NCBI RefSeq assembly: GCF_900105515.1
Contig: NZ_FNSY01000001.1
Span: forward strand, 6,312,001 to 6,376,000
DNA from: Streptomyces sp. 2131.1
GTDB taxonomy: Bacteria > Actinomycetota > Actinomycetes > Streptomycetales > Streptomycetaceae
Reading direction: 5' to 3'
DNA length: 64,000 nucleotides
Part shown: positions 39,196 through 51,100 of the stretch, in pieces
Position numbering within the stretch: position 1 is the first letter of the stretch
How the letters are laid out: each line of letters opens with the position of its first letter
Notes under the pieces: generated by a model
Seen by the model: only the letters and a program-made list of their open reading frames with translations
What the model was told of the DNA's origin: nothing
Database searches by the model: none
Made by a program: the position numbers and the translations under genes

Positions 39196-42100
39196 TGACG
39201 GTGGTACGGGTGGTGGCGGCGGCCGGTACGGGTGCGGGCCCGGCCACTCCGAGTTCGTCACGCAGCAGCGCGGCGAGCGCCTGCGGGGTCGGGTGGTCGA
39301 AGACCAGGGTCGTCGGCAGCCGCAGCCCCGTGGCCGTCCCGAGCCGGTTGCGCAGATCGACCGCGGCGAGCGAGTCGAACCCGAGATCGGTGAACGCGCG
39401 CGCCTCCGGCACGGCTCCCGCGTCCGTGTGCCCGAGCACCCTGGCCGTGGTGGCACGCACCAGCTCCAGCAGCCTCCGCTCCACCTCCTCGGCCGGCAGC
39501 CCGCCCAGCTGCTCGGCGAACGTCGAACCCGAGGCCGAGGGAATGGAGTTGACCGCCTTACGGGGACGCCTCGGCACCAGCGAACGCAACGGAGCCGGGA
39601 CCGGCGTGCCCCCTTCGCCCAGTGTGGCGGTGGCGAAACGGGAGGCGACGAGCACTGGCCGCCCGGAGCCGAGCGCGTCGTCGAACAGCCGCAGCGCGCT
39701 CTCGGCCGGGAGCGGCGCGATGCCGGTGCGCGCCAGGCGGGCGAGGTCGGCCGCGCCCAGCCGCGACCCCATGCCGTCGCTCTGGTCCCAGAGCCCCCAG
39801 GCCAGCGAGGTGGCGGGCAACCCCTGGGCGTGGCGGTGCTGGGCGAGGGCGTCCAGATACGCGTTGGCCGCCGCGTAGTTGGCCTGCCCGGCCGTGCCGG
39901 TCGTCCCGGTGACCGAGGAGAAGAGGACGAACGCGGAGAGGTCCAGGCCGAGTTCACCCGCGAGCTCGTGCAGCAGCAGTGCGGCGTCCGCCTTGGGCCG
40001 CAGGACGCTGTCCAGCCGCTCCGGGGTCAGGTCCTCCAGCACCCCGTCGTCGAGCACCCCGGCGGCATGCACGATCGCGCTCAGCGGGTGCGCGGCCGGG
40101 ACGCCCGCGAGGAGGGTGGCGGTGGCGTCCCGGTCGGCGGTGTCGCAGGCGACCAGGGTGACGTCCGCCCCGAGCCCTGTGAGGTGTGTCAGCAGCTCGG
40201 CCGCCCCGGGGGCCGCCGGGCCGCGTCGGCCGGCGAGCAGGAGGTGCCGGACGCCGTGGTGGGTGATGAGCCGCTCGGCGATCGTGGCGCCGAGCGCACC
40301 CGTGGCGCCGGTGAGCAGCACGGTGCCCCGGCCATCGGGCCCGGCGACCGGTGTCGGGGATCCGCCATGGATGCGGCGCAGCCTCGGCACCAGCATGCGC
40401 CCTTCGCGCAGGGCCAGTTGGGGCTCCTCCGCCTCCAGTGCGGCGGCGAGAGCCCGCTCACTGGCCGCGCTGCCGTCCGTGTCGACGACGACGAAGATCC
40501 CGGGGTGCTCCGACTGGGCCGTTCGCAGCAGCCCCCATACCGCGGCCGCCGACAGGCCGGTCACCTCATCGCCGTCCCGTGTCGCGACGGCGCCCGAGGT
40601 GACGACGGCCAGCCGGGAGCCCGCTGCCTCCTTCCGCGCCGCCCATTCCTGGACGAGAGCCAGGGCATGGTGCGCGGCCTCCGCAGCGGACAGGCCAGGG
40701 GCGATCCGCACGATCTCCGCCCCGGGCCGCACGTCACCGGCCCGGCCCGCGCGGGCCACCGGCTCCGTCCACTCCACCTCGTACAGCGGGTCGGTGTGCG
40801 CGGCGGCCACGGCGGGGGCGGGCAGCAGACGCACCGAACCCACGGAGGCCACGGGGCTCCCGGCGGCATCGGTCAACGACAGCGACACGGCCTGCCCGTC
40901 GCCGTCCGGCTCCAGGCGGACCCGCAGCGCATCGGCCCCCGTGGCGTGGAGGCGGATGCCGGACCAGGAGAACGGCAGCTTCAACTCGTCGCCGCCCCCT
41001 CGGAGCGGCAGCAGATGCAGGGCGGCGTCGAGCAGCGCGGGATGCAGCGCGAAGTCCCCGGCCCGGTCGCGCAGTTCGCCCGGCAATGCGACCTCGGCGA
41101 AGAGGGTGTCCCCGACCGCCCAGGCGTCCCGGAGGTTGCGGAAGGCGGGCCCGTAGCCGTAGCCCAGCGCCGCCAGCCGCTCGTAGACCTCGGCGGCATC
41201 CGTGCGCTCGGCACCGGCCGGAGGCCAGGGGGCTTCGGGGTCCACCACCTCGGCGTCCGCCGGTGCGAGCCACCCGGAGGCATGCCGGACCCAGGGCTGC
41301 CCCTCGCCGGACCGGGCATGCACCCCGAGCGACCGCCGGCCCGTCTCCTCCGGAGCACCGACCGCCAACTGGAGCGTCACCATCAAACCGTCGTCCGGCA
41401 GGGGCAGCGGCGCCTCCAGCGTCAGCTCGTCCACCACCGGGACGTCCGCCTCCTCGCCCGCGCGCAGGGCCAGTTCGATGAGGAGTGCGGCCGGGACGAG
41501 TGCCGCCCCGCCCATCACGTGGTCGGCGAGCCAGGGGAGCGAACGCGTGCCGACCTCGCCCGTGAACAGCAGCCCGCCGTCCCCGGCCAGCTCGACGGCC
41601 GGTGCGAGCAACGCGTCGGTCGCGGGGGCGTCCAGCCAGTAGTGGGTGGGCCGGAAGGGGTAGGTGGGCAGGTCGGTGTGTCCGGCTCCGCCCGTCGTGA
41701 GAGGGGTGCCGTGGGCGTACGTCGTGGCGAGAGCGGTCTCGAAGGTGTGGCGTTCGCTCTGGTTCTTGCGCAGGAGGGGGGTGGCGTGGGGTGTGTGGGT
41801 GGTGAGGGATGCGTCGGGGCCGAGTTCGAGGTAGGTGGTGATGTTCTTTCCGGCCAGGGCGGTGATGTTGTCGTGGTGGCGGACGGTGTCGCGTATCTGG
41901 TCGACCCAGTGGTCGGGGGTGGCCGGGTCCCCGGTGGTGATCAGAGGGACGCGCGGCGGGTGGTAGGTCAGGGACCGGGCCGTTTCCCGGAACGCGTCGA
42001 GGACCGGGTCCATGTGGTGGCTGTGGAAGGCGTGGCTGACGGTCAGCGGGTGGACGCGGTGCCCCTGCCGCTTCAGCGTCTGCGTGACGTCCTCCACGGC

Positions 42101-45100
42101 CTGTCGGTCTCCTGAAATGACCAGTGTTGTGGGGCTGTTCACGGCAGCGAGCGCCACGTGCGCGCTGAGGTGGGGCCGGATCTGCTCCTCGGTCGCCTCG
42201 ACTGCGGTCATGGCTCCGCCTGACGGCGCGGACTGCATCAGTCGCGCGCGGGTGGCGATGAGGCGTGCGGCGTCGGGGAGGGTGAGGATGCCGGCCACGT
42301 GTGCGGCGGTGAGTTCGCCGATCGAGTGCCCGGTGACGTAGTCGGGGGTGACGCCGTGGTGCGCGAGGAGTCGGTGGAGGGCCGTCTCCAGGGCGAACAG
42401 GGCGGGCTGGGTGTAGCGGGTCTCGTCGAGCAGCGCGGCATCGGCGGTCCCGGCGGAGGCGAACATGACGTCCCGCAGGGGTTGTTCGAGATGCGGATCC
42501 AACGCGTCGAAGACCTCGTCGAGCGCGGCGGCGAACACCGGGTATGCCGTGTACAGCGTGTGGCCCATCTGCGGGCGCTGGCTGCCCTGCCCGGTGAACA
42601 GGTAGGCGATACGGGGGGTGGGCGCAGCAGTGCCCCGTACGAGTGCCGGATGATCCTCACCGGCCGCGAGTGCGGCCAGCGCGTCGAGTGCCTGCCCCCG
42701 GTCGTCCGCGAGCACCACCCCGCGGTGTTCCAGCGCGGCCCGACCCGTCGCCAACGTGCGGCCGATCGCCTCGGCCGGCGCGGGGTTCTCCCGTACGAAG
42801 GCGGCCAGGCGGGCAGCCTGTTCCCGGAGCGCGGCCGGGCTGTGCGCGGAGAGCGGCCACAGCGCGACCGTACTCTCGTCGGGCTCGGGTTCCTGCGGGT
42901 CCGGTCCCTGTTCGAGGATGACGTGGGCGTTCGTCCCGCTGATGCCGAAGGAGGAGACCGCCGCACGGCGCGGCCGGTCACGCTCAGGCCAGTCGGCCTC
43001 GTTCGTCAGGAGGCTGACCGCCCCCGACTCCCAGTCGATGTGCGGCGACGGCTCGTCGGCGTGCAGGGTGCGGGGCAGCACACCGTGGCGCATCGCCTCG
43101 ACCATCTTGATGATGCCGCCCACCCCGGCCGCCGCCTGGGAGTGCCCGATGTTGGACTTCAACGAGCCCAGCAGCAGAGGCTGTTCGGCCGGTCGGTCCT
43201 GCCCGTACGTGGCGAGCAGCGCCTGCGCCTCGATGGGGTCCCCGAGCCGCGTGCCGGTTCCGTGGGCCTCGACGGCGTCGACCTCCGAGGCCCGCAGCCC
43301 CGCACCGGCCAGGGCCTGGCGGATGACGCGCTCCTGCGAGGGGCCGTTGGGCGCGGTGAGGCCGTTGCTCGCGCCGTCCTGGTTGACCGCCGATCCCCGG
43401 ACGACCGCGAGCACCCGGTGGCCGTTGCGACGGGCGTCCGACAGCCGCTCCACCAGGAGCAGGCCCACGCCCTCCGACCAGCCGGTTCCGTCGGCCGACG
43501 CCGAGAACGACTTGCACCGGCCGTCGGGGGAGAGCCCGCGCTGGCGGCTGAACTCGACGAACGTGTCGGGGCGCGCCATCACGGTCACTCCGCCGGCCAG
43601 CGCGAGGTCGCACTCACCCTGCCGCAGAGCCTGGGCTGCCAGGTGCAGAGCGACCAGGGAGGACGAGCAGGCCGTGTCGACGGTCACCGCCGGGCCCTCG
43701 AGGCCGAAGGTGTAGGCGACCCGCCCCGAGATCACGCTCGATGTGTTGCCGGTGAGCAGATAGCCCTCCAGGTCGCGGGGCGCCTTCGCGAGCCGCGATC
43801 CGTAGTCGTTGTACATGACCCCGGCGAAGACACCCGTCCGGCTCCCGCGCACGCTGCCCGGGTCGATCCCGGCACGCTCGAACGTCTCCCAGGCCGTCTC
43901 CAGGAGCAGCCGCTGCTGCGGGTCGGCGGCAAGGGCCTCGCGGGGGCTCATTCCGAAGAACTCGGCGTCGAACTCCCCTGCTTCGTAGAGGAATCCGCCT
44001 TCGCGGGCGTACGAGGTGCCGAGGTGGTCCGGGTCCGGGTCGTAGAGGCCCGCCAAGTCCCAGCCCCGGTCGGTGGGGAAGCCGCCGATGGCGTCCCGGC
44101 CCGACGCGACGAGGTCCCACAGGTCGTCGGGCGACGCCACGCCGCCCGGGTAGCGGCAGGCCATGCCCACGATGACGACGGGGTCGTCCTGGCCGACGGG
44201 CCGCGCACCGGTGACGGGGGCGGGGGAGCGGGTGGTGCCGCCGGGCAGCAGGGTCAGCAGGTGGGCGGCCAGCGACCTGGGCGTGGGGTGGTCGAAGACG
44301 GCCGTGGTGGAGATCCGCAGCCCGGTGGCGGTGGCCAGCCGGTTGCGCAGGTCGACACCCGCCAGGGAGTCGAAGCCGAGGTCCCGGAAGGCGCGCGAGT
44401 CGTCCAGCGCGGCCGGGCCGGTGTGACCGAGCACGGTGGCCACGGTCGCCCGCACCAGGTCCGTGACGGCGGCCCGCCGTTCGTCCTCCGGGAGGGCGGA
44501 GGTCTGCTGGGCCCAAGTTCCTGCCTCGGAGTTCCCGGCCGTCGCCGCCGAGGCGCGGGGCCGCGGAGGGCGTACCAGCCCGCGCAGCACGGAGGGCAGC
44601 GCGCCGTGTTCCGCCCGCGCCCGCAGCGCGGGTGTGTCGAAGCGTACGAGGACCGGGGCCGGGTCCTCGCCCGCGAGGGCCGCGTCGAGCAGGGCGAGCC
44701 CGTCGGTGACGGACAGCGGGCCGAGCCCGGAACGCGACCAGCGGGCCAGCTCGGTCACGCCGAGGGTGCCGCTCATCCCGTCCGGCTGGTCCCAGAGCCC
44801 CCAGGCGAGCGAGGCGGCGGGCAGGCCGTGGGCGCGACGGTGGTGGGCGAGGGCGTCGAGATAGGCGTTGGCAGCGGCATAGTTGGCCTGCCCGGCGTTG
44901 CCGGTGACCCCGACGACCGACGAGAACAGCACGAAGTCGCTCAGGTCGTCGTCGGCCGTGAGCTCGTGCAGATGGGCCGCCGCGTCGGCCTTCGCCCGGA
45001 GCACGGCCTCCAGCCGGTCCGGCGTCAGCCCCTCGACCGTTATGTCGTCCAGCGCACCGGACAAGTGGAAGACGGCCCCCAGGGGGTGGTCGGCGGGAAT

Positions 45101-48100
45101 CGATTCCAGGACCCCGGCCAGCTCCTCGCGCGAGGAGGCGTCCACGGCTGCGAACCGCACCTCGGCGCCGGCGTCGGCCAGCTCGCGGGCCAACTCCCGC
45201 GCCCCCTGAGCCTCTTCGCCGCTGCGGCTCACCAGCAACAGGTGACGGGCGCCATGCCGTTCCACGAGGTGCCGGGACACCAGCCGGCCGAGCCCACCGG
45301 TTCCGCCGGTGATCAGGACCGTGCGGTGGCCGTAGTCGCGCGGCTCCGGGGCGTCGATGGCGCCGCCACGGGTGATCCGGGGAGCGGACAGACCGCCTCC
45401 GCGCACGGCGAGTTGGGGTTCGTCGCGGGTCGCCTCGGCCAGCCTGCCCAGGTCCGGTGCGTCCTCGTCGACATCCGCCAGGGCGAACCGTCCGGGGTGC
45501 TCCGACTGCGCCGACCGCACGAGCCCCCAGGCGGCGGCCGACCAGGGGTCGGGTACGGAGTCGCCCTCCGCCACGGCCTGCGCGCCACGCGTCAGGAGCA
45601 GCAGTCGGGCGTCGCCGAAGCGGTCCGCGTTCAGCCACTCCCATACCAGCGCCAGCGTGTGCGCGGCGGCCGCACGGCCCTGTGGCACGGAGACGGCGAC
45701 CACGTCCGGGACGGGCGCGTCGGGCGCGAGGTCCGTGAGCGCGTCGACGTGCACCGCGTGTGCCCGGGGTGAGGCGTGTCGCGGGACGGGCGTCCAGTCG
45801 ATGCGGTGGGGTGCGGGAGTCCGGCCGGCCGGGGCGCCGAGTGCGGCGGCGTCGACCGGAAGCAGGGTGAGGGATTCGGCGGACAGCACGGGGTTGCCGG
45901 CCGGGTCGGTGACCGTGAGCCTGCCGGACGACCAGCGGGCGCGCAGAGCGGTGGCGCCGGTCGCGAAGAGCTCGACGCCCGACCAGGCGAAGGGAACCGG
46001 CAGCCCGCCGTCCTCCCGCGCCTCCTCCCGGCCGACGAGCGGGTGCAGGGCCGCGTCGAGCAGGGCGGGGTGGAGCGGGAACCGAGCCGCCTGCTCGTCC
46101 GGTTCGCCGGGGAGCGCGATCTCCGCGAAGAGGTCGTCGCCGTCGCTCCACGCCGCTCGTACGGCACGGAACGCGGGCCCGTAGCCGTACCCGAGCCGCT
46201 CCAGCCGGGCGTACAGCGCCTCCACGTCGAGCGCGTCGGCGTGCGCCGGAGGCCAGGCGGTGTCCGGGGCGGCGGAGGGCGCGGCGGACGACGGGGCCAG
46301 AGTGCCCGTGGCGTGCCGGGTCCAGTCGGCCGCCGGGTCCGGCCGGGTGTGGACGCTGAGGATGCGGTGTCCGTCGGCGTCGGCCGGGCCGACGGCCAGC
46401 TGGAGCGGGAGCGAGCCCTCGGCGGGCAGCACGAGCGGGGCTTCGAGCGTAAGCTCGGCCACTCTCGGCGCGTCAACGGCCTCACCGGCGGCGAGCGCGA
46501 GATCCACGAAGGCCGTGCCCGGAAGCAGGGCGTGGCCCAGGATCTCGTGGTCCGCGAGCCAGGGGTGCATGTTTGGGGACAGCCGGCCGGTGAAGACCCA
46601 TCCACCCTGCTCGGCCAGCTCGCCCGAGGCCCCGAGGAAGGGGTGCTCGGCGGCCACGAGCCCCAGTGACTCCGGACCGGCCGTGACCCGGCTCGGCAGC
46701 CTCCAGTAGCGGGTGGTGCGGAAGGGGTAGGTGGGGAGGGCCGCGTGTCCGCGTCCGCCCAGGTCGAGAGGGGTGCCGTGGGCGTGGGTGGCGGCGAGGG
46801 CGGTGCGGTAGGTGCGGTTCTCGTCGCTGTTCTTGCGCAGGAGCGGGGTGGCGTGGGGTGTGTGGGTGGTGAGGGAGGCGTCGGGGCCGAGTTCGAGGTA
46901 GGTGGTGATGTTCCTGTCCGCCAGGTTGGCGAGGTTGTCGTGATGGCGGACCGTGGTGCGTATCTGGTCGACCCAGTGGTCGGGGGTGGCGGGGTCTCCG
47001 ACGGTGATCAGCGGTGTACGGGGTGGGTGATAGGTGACCGTCCCGGCCACTTCGCGGAACGCGTCCAGGATCGGGTCCATGTGGTGGGAGTGGAAGGCGT
47101 GGCTGACGGTGAGCGGGTGGATGCGGTGCCCCTGCTCCTTCAACGTCCGCGCGGTGTGACGGACGGCGTCCGCATCGCCCGAAATCACCAGGGAGGTCGG
47201 GCTGTTCACGGCAGCGAGGGCCACGTGCTCGTTGAGGTACGGCTGTATCTGTTCCTCGGTCGCCTCGACGGCGGTCATGGCTCCGCCTGCCGGTGCGGAC
47301 TGCATGAGCCGGGCGCGGGTGGTGATGAGGAGTGCGGCGTCGGACAACGTGAGGATGCCGGCGACGTGTGCGGCGGTGAGTTCGCCGATCGAGTGCCCGG
47401 TGACGTAGTCGGGGGTGACGCCGTGGTGCGCGAGGAGTCGGTGGAGGGCCGTCTCCAGGGCGAACAGGGCGGGCTGGGTGTAGCGGGTCTCGTCGAGCAG
47501 CGCGGCATCGGCGGTCCCGGCGGGGGCGAACATGACGTCCCGGAGGGGCCGTTCCAGGTGCGGGTCGAGCACGTCGAAGGCCTCGTCGAGCGCGGACGCG
47601 AACACGGGATGGGTGGCGTACAGCGTGCGTCCCATTTCCGGGCGCTGGCTGCCCTGCCCGGTGAACAGGAAGGCGATACGGGAAGTGGGCGCCGCAGTGC
47701 CCCGTACGAGTGCCGGATGATCCTCACCGGCCGCGAGCGCGGCCAGCGCGTCGAGCGCCTGCTCCCGGTCGTCCGCGAGCACGACCCCACGGTGCTCCAG
47801 CGCGGCCCGCCCTCGGTGCAGCGACGAAGCAATCCGGCCGGGTTCGGCCTCCGGGTGCTCCTCGACGTACGCCCGCAGCCGCGCGCCCTGCTCCCGCAGC
47901 GCGTCGGGGTCCTGGGCGGACAGCGGCCACAACGCGACCGGGTCGGTCTCGGACTCGGACTCGGACTCATGCGGAGCCTGGCCCTGCTCCAGGATGATGT
48001 GCGCGTTCGTCCCGCTGATGCCGAAGGAGGACACCGCCGCGCGGCGCGGCCGTTCGCGCTCCGGCCAGGGCGTGTCCTCGATCAGCAGCCGCACCGCCCC

Positions 48101-51100
48101 CGACTCCCAGTCCACATGGGGCGACGGCTCGTCCACGTGCAAGGTGCGGGGCAGCACACCGTGGCGCATCGCCTCGACCATCTTGATGATGCCGCCCACC
48201 CCGGCCGCCGCCTGGGTGTGCCCGATGTTCGACTTCAACGAGCCGAGCAACAGGGGCTGTTCGGCCGGGCGGTCCTGCCCGTACGTGGCCAGCAGAGCAT
48301 CGGCCTCGATCGGGTCGCCGAGCCGTGTGCCCGTGCCGTGCGCCTCCATCGCGTCCACGTCCGCCGTCCCCAGGCCGGCCTGGGCCAGGGCCTGGCGGAT
48401 GACGCGCTCCTGCGAGGGGCCGTTGGGCGCAGTGAGGCCGTTGCTCGCGCCGTCCTGGTTGACCGCCGATCCCCGGACGACCGCGAGCACCCGGTGGCCG
48501 TTGCGGCGGGCGTCCGACAGCCGCTCCACCAGCAGGAGCCCCACGCCCTCCGCCCACGCCGTGCCGTCGGCCGACGCGGCGAACGCCTTGCAGCGGGCGT
48601 CCGCCGCGAGGCCGCGCTGCCGGCTGAACTCCAGGAACATGCCGGGCGTCGGCATCACCGTCACCCCGCCCGCGAGCGCGAGGTCGCACTCGCCCCGGCG
48701 CAGGGCCTGGGTGGCGAGATGCAGCGCCACCAGGGACGAGGAGCAGGCCGTGTCCACGGTCACCGCCGGGCCTTCGAGGCCGAAGGTGTACGCGATCCGG
48801 CCCGAGGCGACGCTCGCGGTGCCGCCGGTCAGGAGGTAGCCGTCCAGCCCCTCGGCCGGCTCGTGCAGGCGGGGCCCGTAGTCCTGGGCGGTCGCGCCGA
48901 CGAACACCCCGGCCGCGCTGCCGCGCAGGCTGTCCGGGGCGATCCCGGCCCGCTCGAACGCCTCCCACGCCGTCGTGAGCAGCAGCCGCTGCTGAGGGTC
49001 CATCGCCGCTGCCTCGCGCGGGCTGATCCCGAACAGTCCGGCGTCGAACTCCCCGGCGCCGTAGAGGAATCCGCCCTCCCGCACATAGGCGGTCCCGGGC
49101 CGGTCCGGGTCGGGGTCGTACAGCGCGTCCAGGTCCCAGCCCCGGTCCGTGGGGAACGGCCCGATGGCGTCCGTGCCCTCCGACACCACCCGCCACAGGT
49201 CCTCCGGCGACGCCACCCCGCCGGGGTAGCGGCACGCCATGCCCACGATGGCGATCGGTTCGTCCGCGTGGACGCCGGAGGCGCCCGGCCGCGCATGTGC
49301 GGCGCTGTCCGAAGGCCCGTCGAGCCGGTCGCGCAGCAGGCGGACCACGGCCTCGGGCGTGGGGTGGTTGTAGACGAGCGCCGACGGCAGGGAGAGGCCG
49401 GTCGCGGTCTGGAGGCGGTCGCGCAGCTCGACCCCGGCCAGCGAGTCGAAGCCCAGGTCCTTGAACGCGTGGCCCGGGTCGACCGCCTCGCCCGTGACGT
49501 GCCCGAGCACGATCGCGACCTGTGTCAGGACCAGATCGAGCAGGTCCGCGTCGGGCTTCGCGTCGGGCGCGGCCTCGCGAGGGGCCGCCGGTACGGGAAT
49601 CTCCGGTGCCTCCAACGGGCCGTCCAGCCAGTGGCGTTCGCGCTGGAACGCGTACGTCGGCAGTGGTACGGACCTGCCGCCCCGGTCCGCGAGCGCGTCC
49701 GCCCAGTCGACCCGGGCGCCCCGGACCTGCGCTCCGGCCAGGGCGGCGACCAGGGTCTCCGGCTCGGGCCGGCCGCGCCGCAGGACGGACAGTGGCGCCG
49801 GATCGCCCTCGCCGAGGGTCTCTCCGGCCATGGCGGTGAGGACGGCGTCCGGGCCCAGCTCGACGAAGACGCGTACGCCCTCGTCCCGCAGGGTGCGCAG
49901 ACCGTCGTGGAAGCGGACCGCGTCGCGGATGTGGCGGGTCCAGTAGTCCGGGGAGGTGAGTTCCTCCGGTGTCGCGATGCGGCCCGTGACATTGGAGACG
50001 AGCGGGATGCGCGGTGCCCCGTACGTGATGTCCGCGGCGACCCGGCGGAACGCGTCGAGAGCCGGGTCCATCAGCGGGGAGTGGAACGCGTGGCTCACCG
50101 CGAGGCGCCGGGTGCGACGGTCCCGCGCGGCGAACGCGTCCTTGACCCGCAGGACGTCCGGCTCGTCGCCCGAGACGACGACGGAGCGGGGCCCGTTCAC
50201 CGCCGCGAGGGACACCCGGCCGGTCAGGAGCGGGGCGACCTCCTCCTCGGTCGCCTCCAGCGCCGCCATCGCACCGCCCACCGGAAGCTCCTGCATCAGC
50301 CGGCCCCGGGCCGCGACCAGGCGCGCGGCGTCGTCGAGAGACAGCACCCCGGAGACATGGGCCGCCGTCAGCTCCCCGATCGAGTGCCCGGCCAGCCGGT
50401 CCGGGCGCAGCCCCAGGTGCTCCACCAGCCGGAACAGCGCCGTCTCCACGGCGAACAGCGCGGGCTGGGTGTACCGCGTCTCGTCCAGCGGCGCCGCGCC
50501 TTCCGGCGCGAGGACGAGTTCCGCGAGCGGCCGGTCCAGATGCGGCGCGAAGGCTGCGCAGACCTCGTCGAACGCCGCCGCGTACTCCGGATACGCGGCG
50601 TACAGCTCGCGCCCCATTCCGGCGCGCTGACTGCCCTGACCGGTGAACAGGAACGCGGTCAGCGGGGGGTGCGCCTCCGCCCTGCCGCGCACGAGCGCCG
50701 GGTCGTCCCGGCCCTCGGCCAGCGCGTCGAGCGCACGCAGCAGCCCGTCCCGGTCCGCCGCGATTGCCACGGCCCGCTCGTCGAAGAGGGTGCGGGTGGC
50801 GGCGAGGGAGTACGCGGTGTCGAGCGGGGAGGGCGCGGTACCCGCGAGATGATCGCGCAGCCGGGCGGCCTGCCCGCGCAGGGCGCCGCCGTCACGAGCA
50901 CTGAGCAGCCAGGGCAGAGGGCGGACGTCGGACGCGACCGCCGCATGAGCCTTCGTCTCCGTACCGGCCTTCGTCTCCGTACCGGCCTTCCTCTCCGTAC
51001 CGGCCTGCGTCCCCGCACCGGTCGCCACGACGCCCGTGGCCTCGCGGGCGTCCGGCCCGGCGTCGGCGCCCGACGCGGGCACCGCACCGGCCTCCGCCCC

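Noticed and set aside
50951..51022. CRISPR-like repeat array
   Set aside because: The units are contiguous with no spacers, in frame inside a PKS linker, and no cas genes are present.
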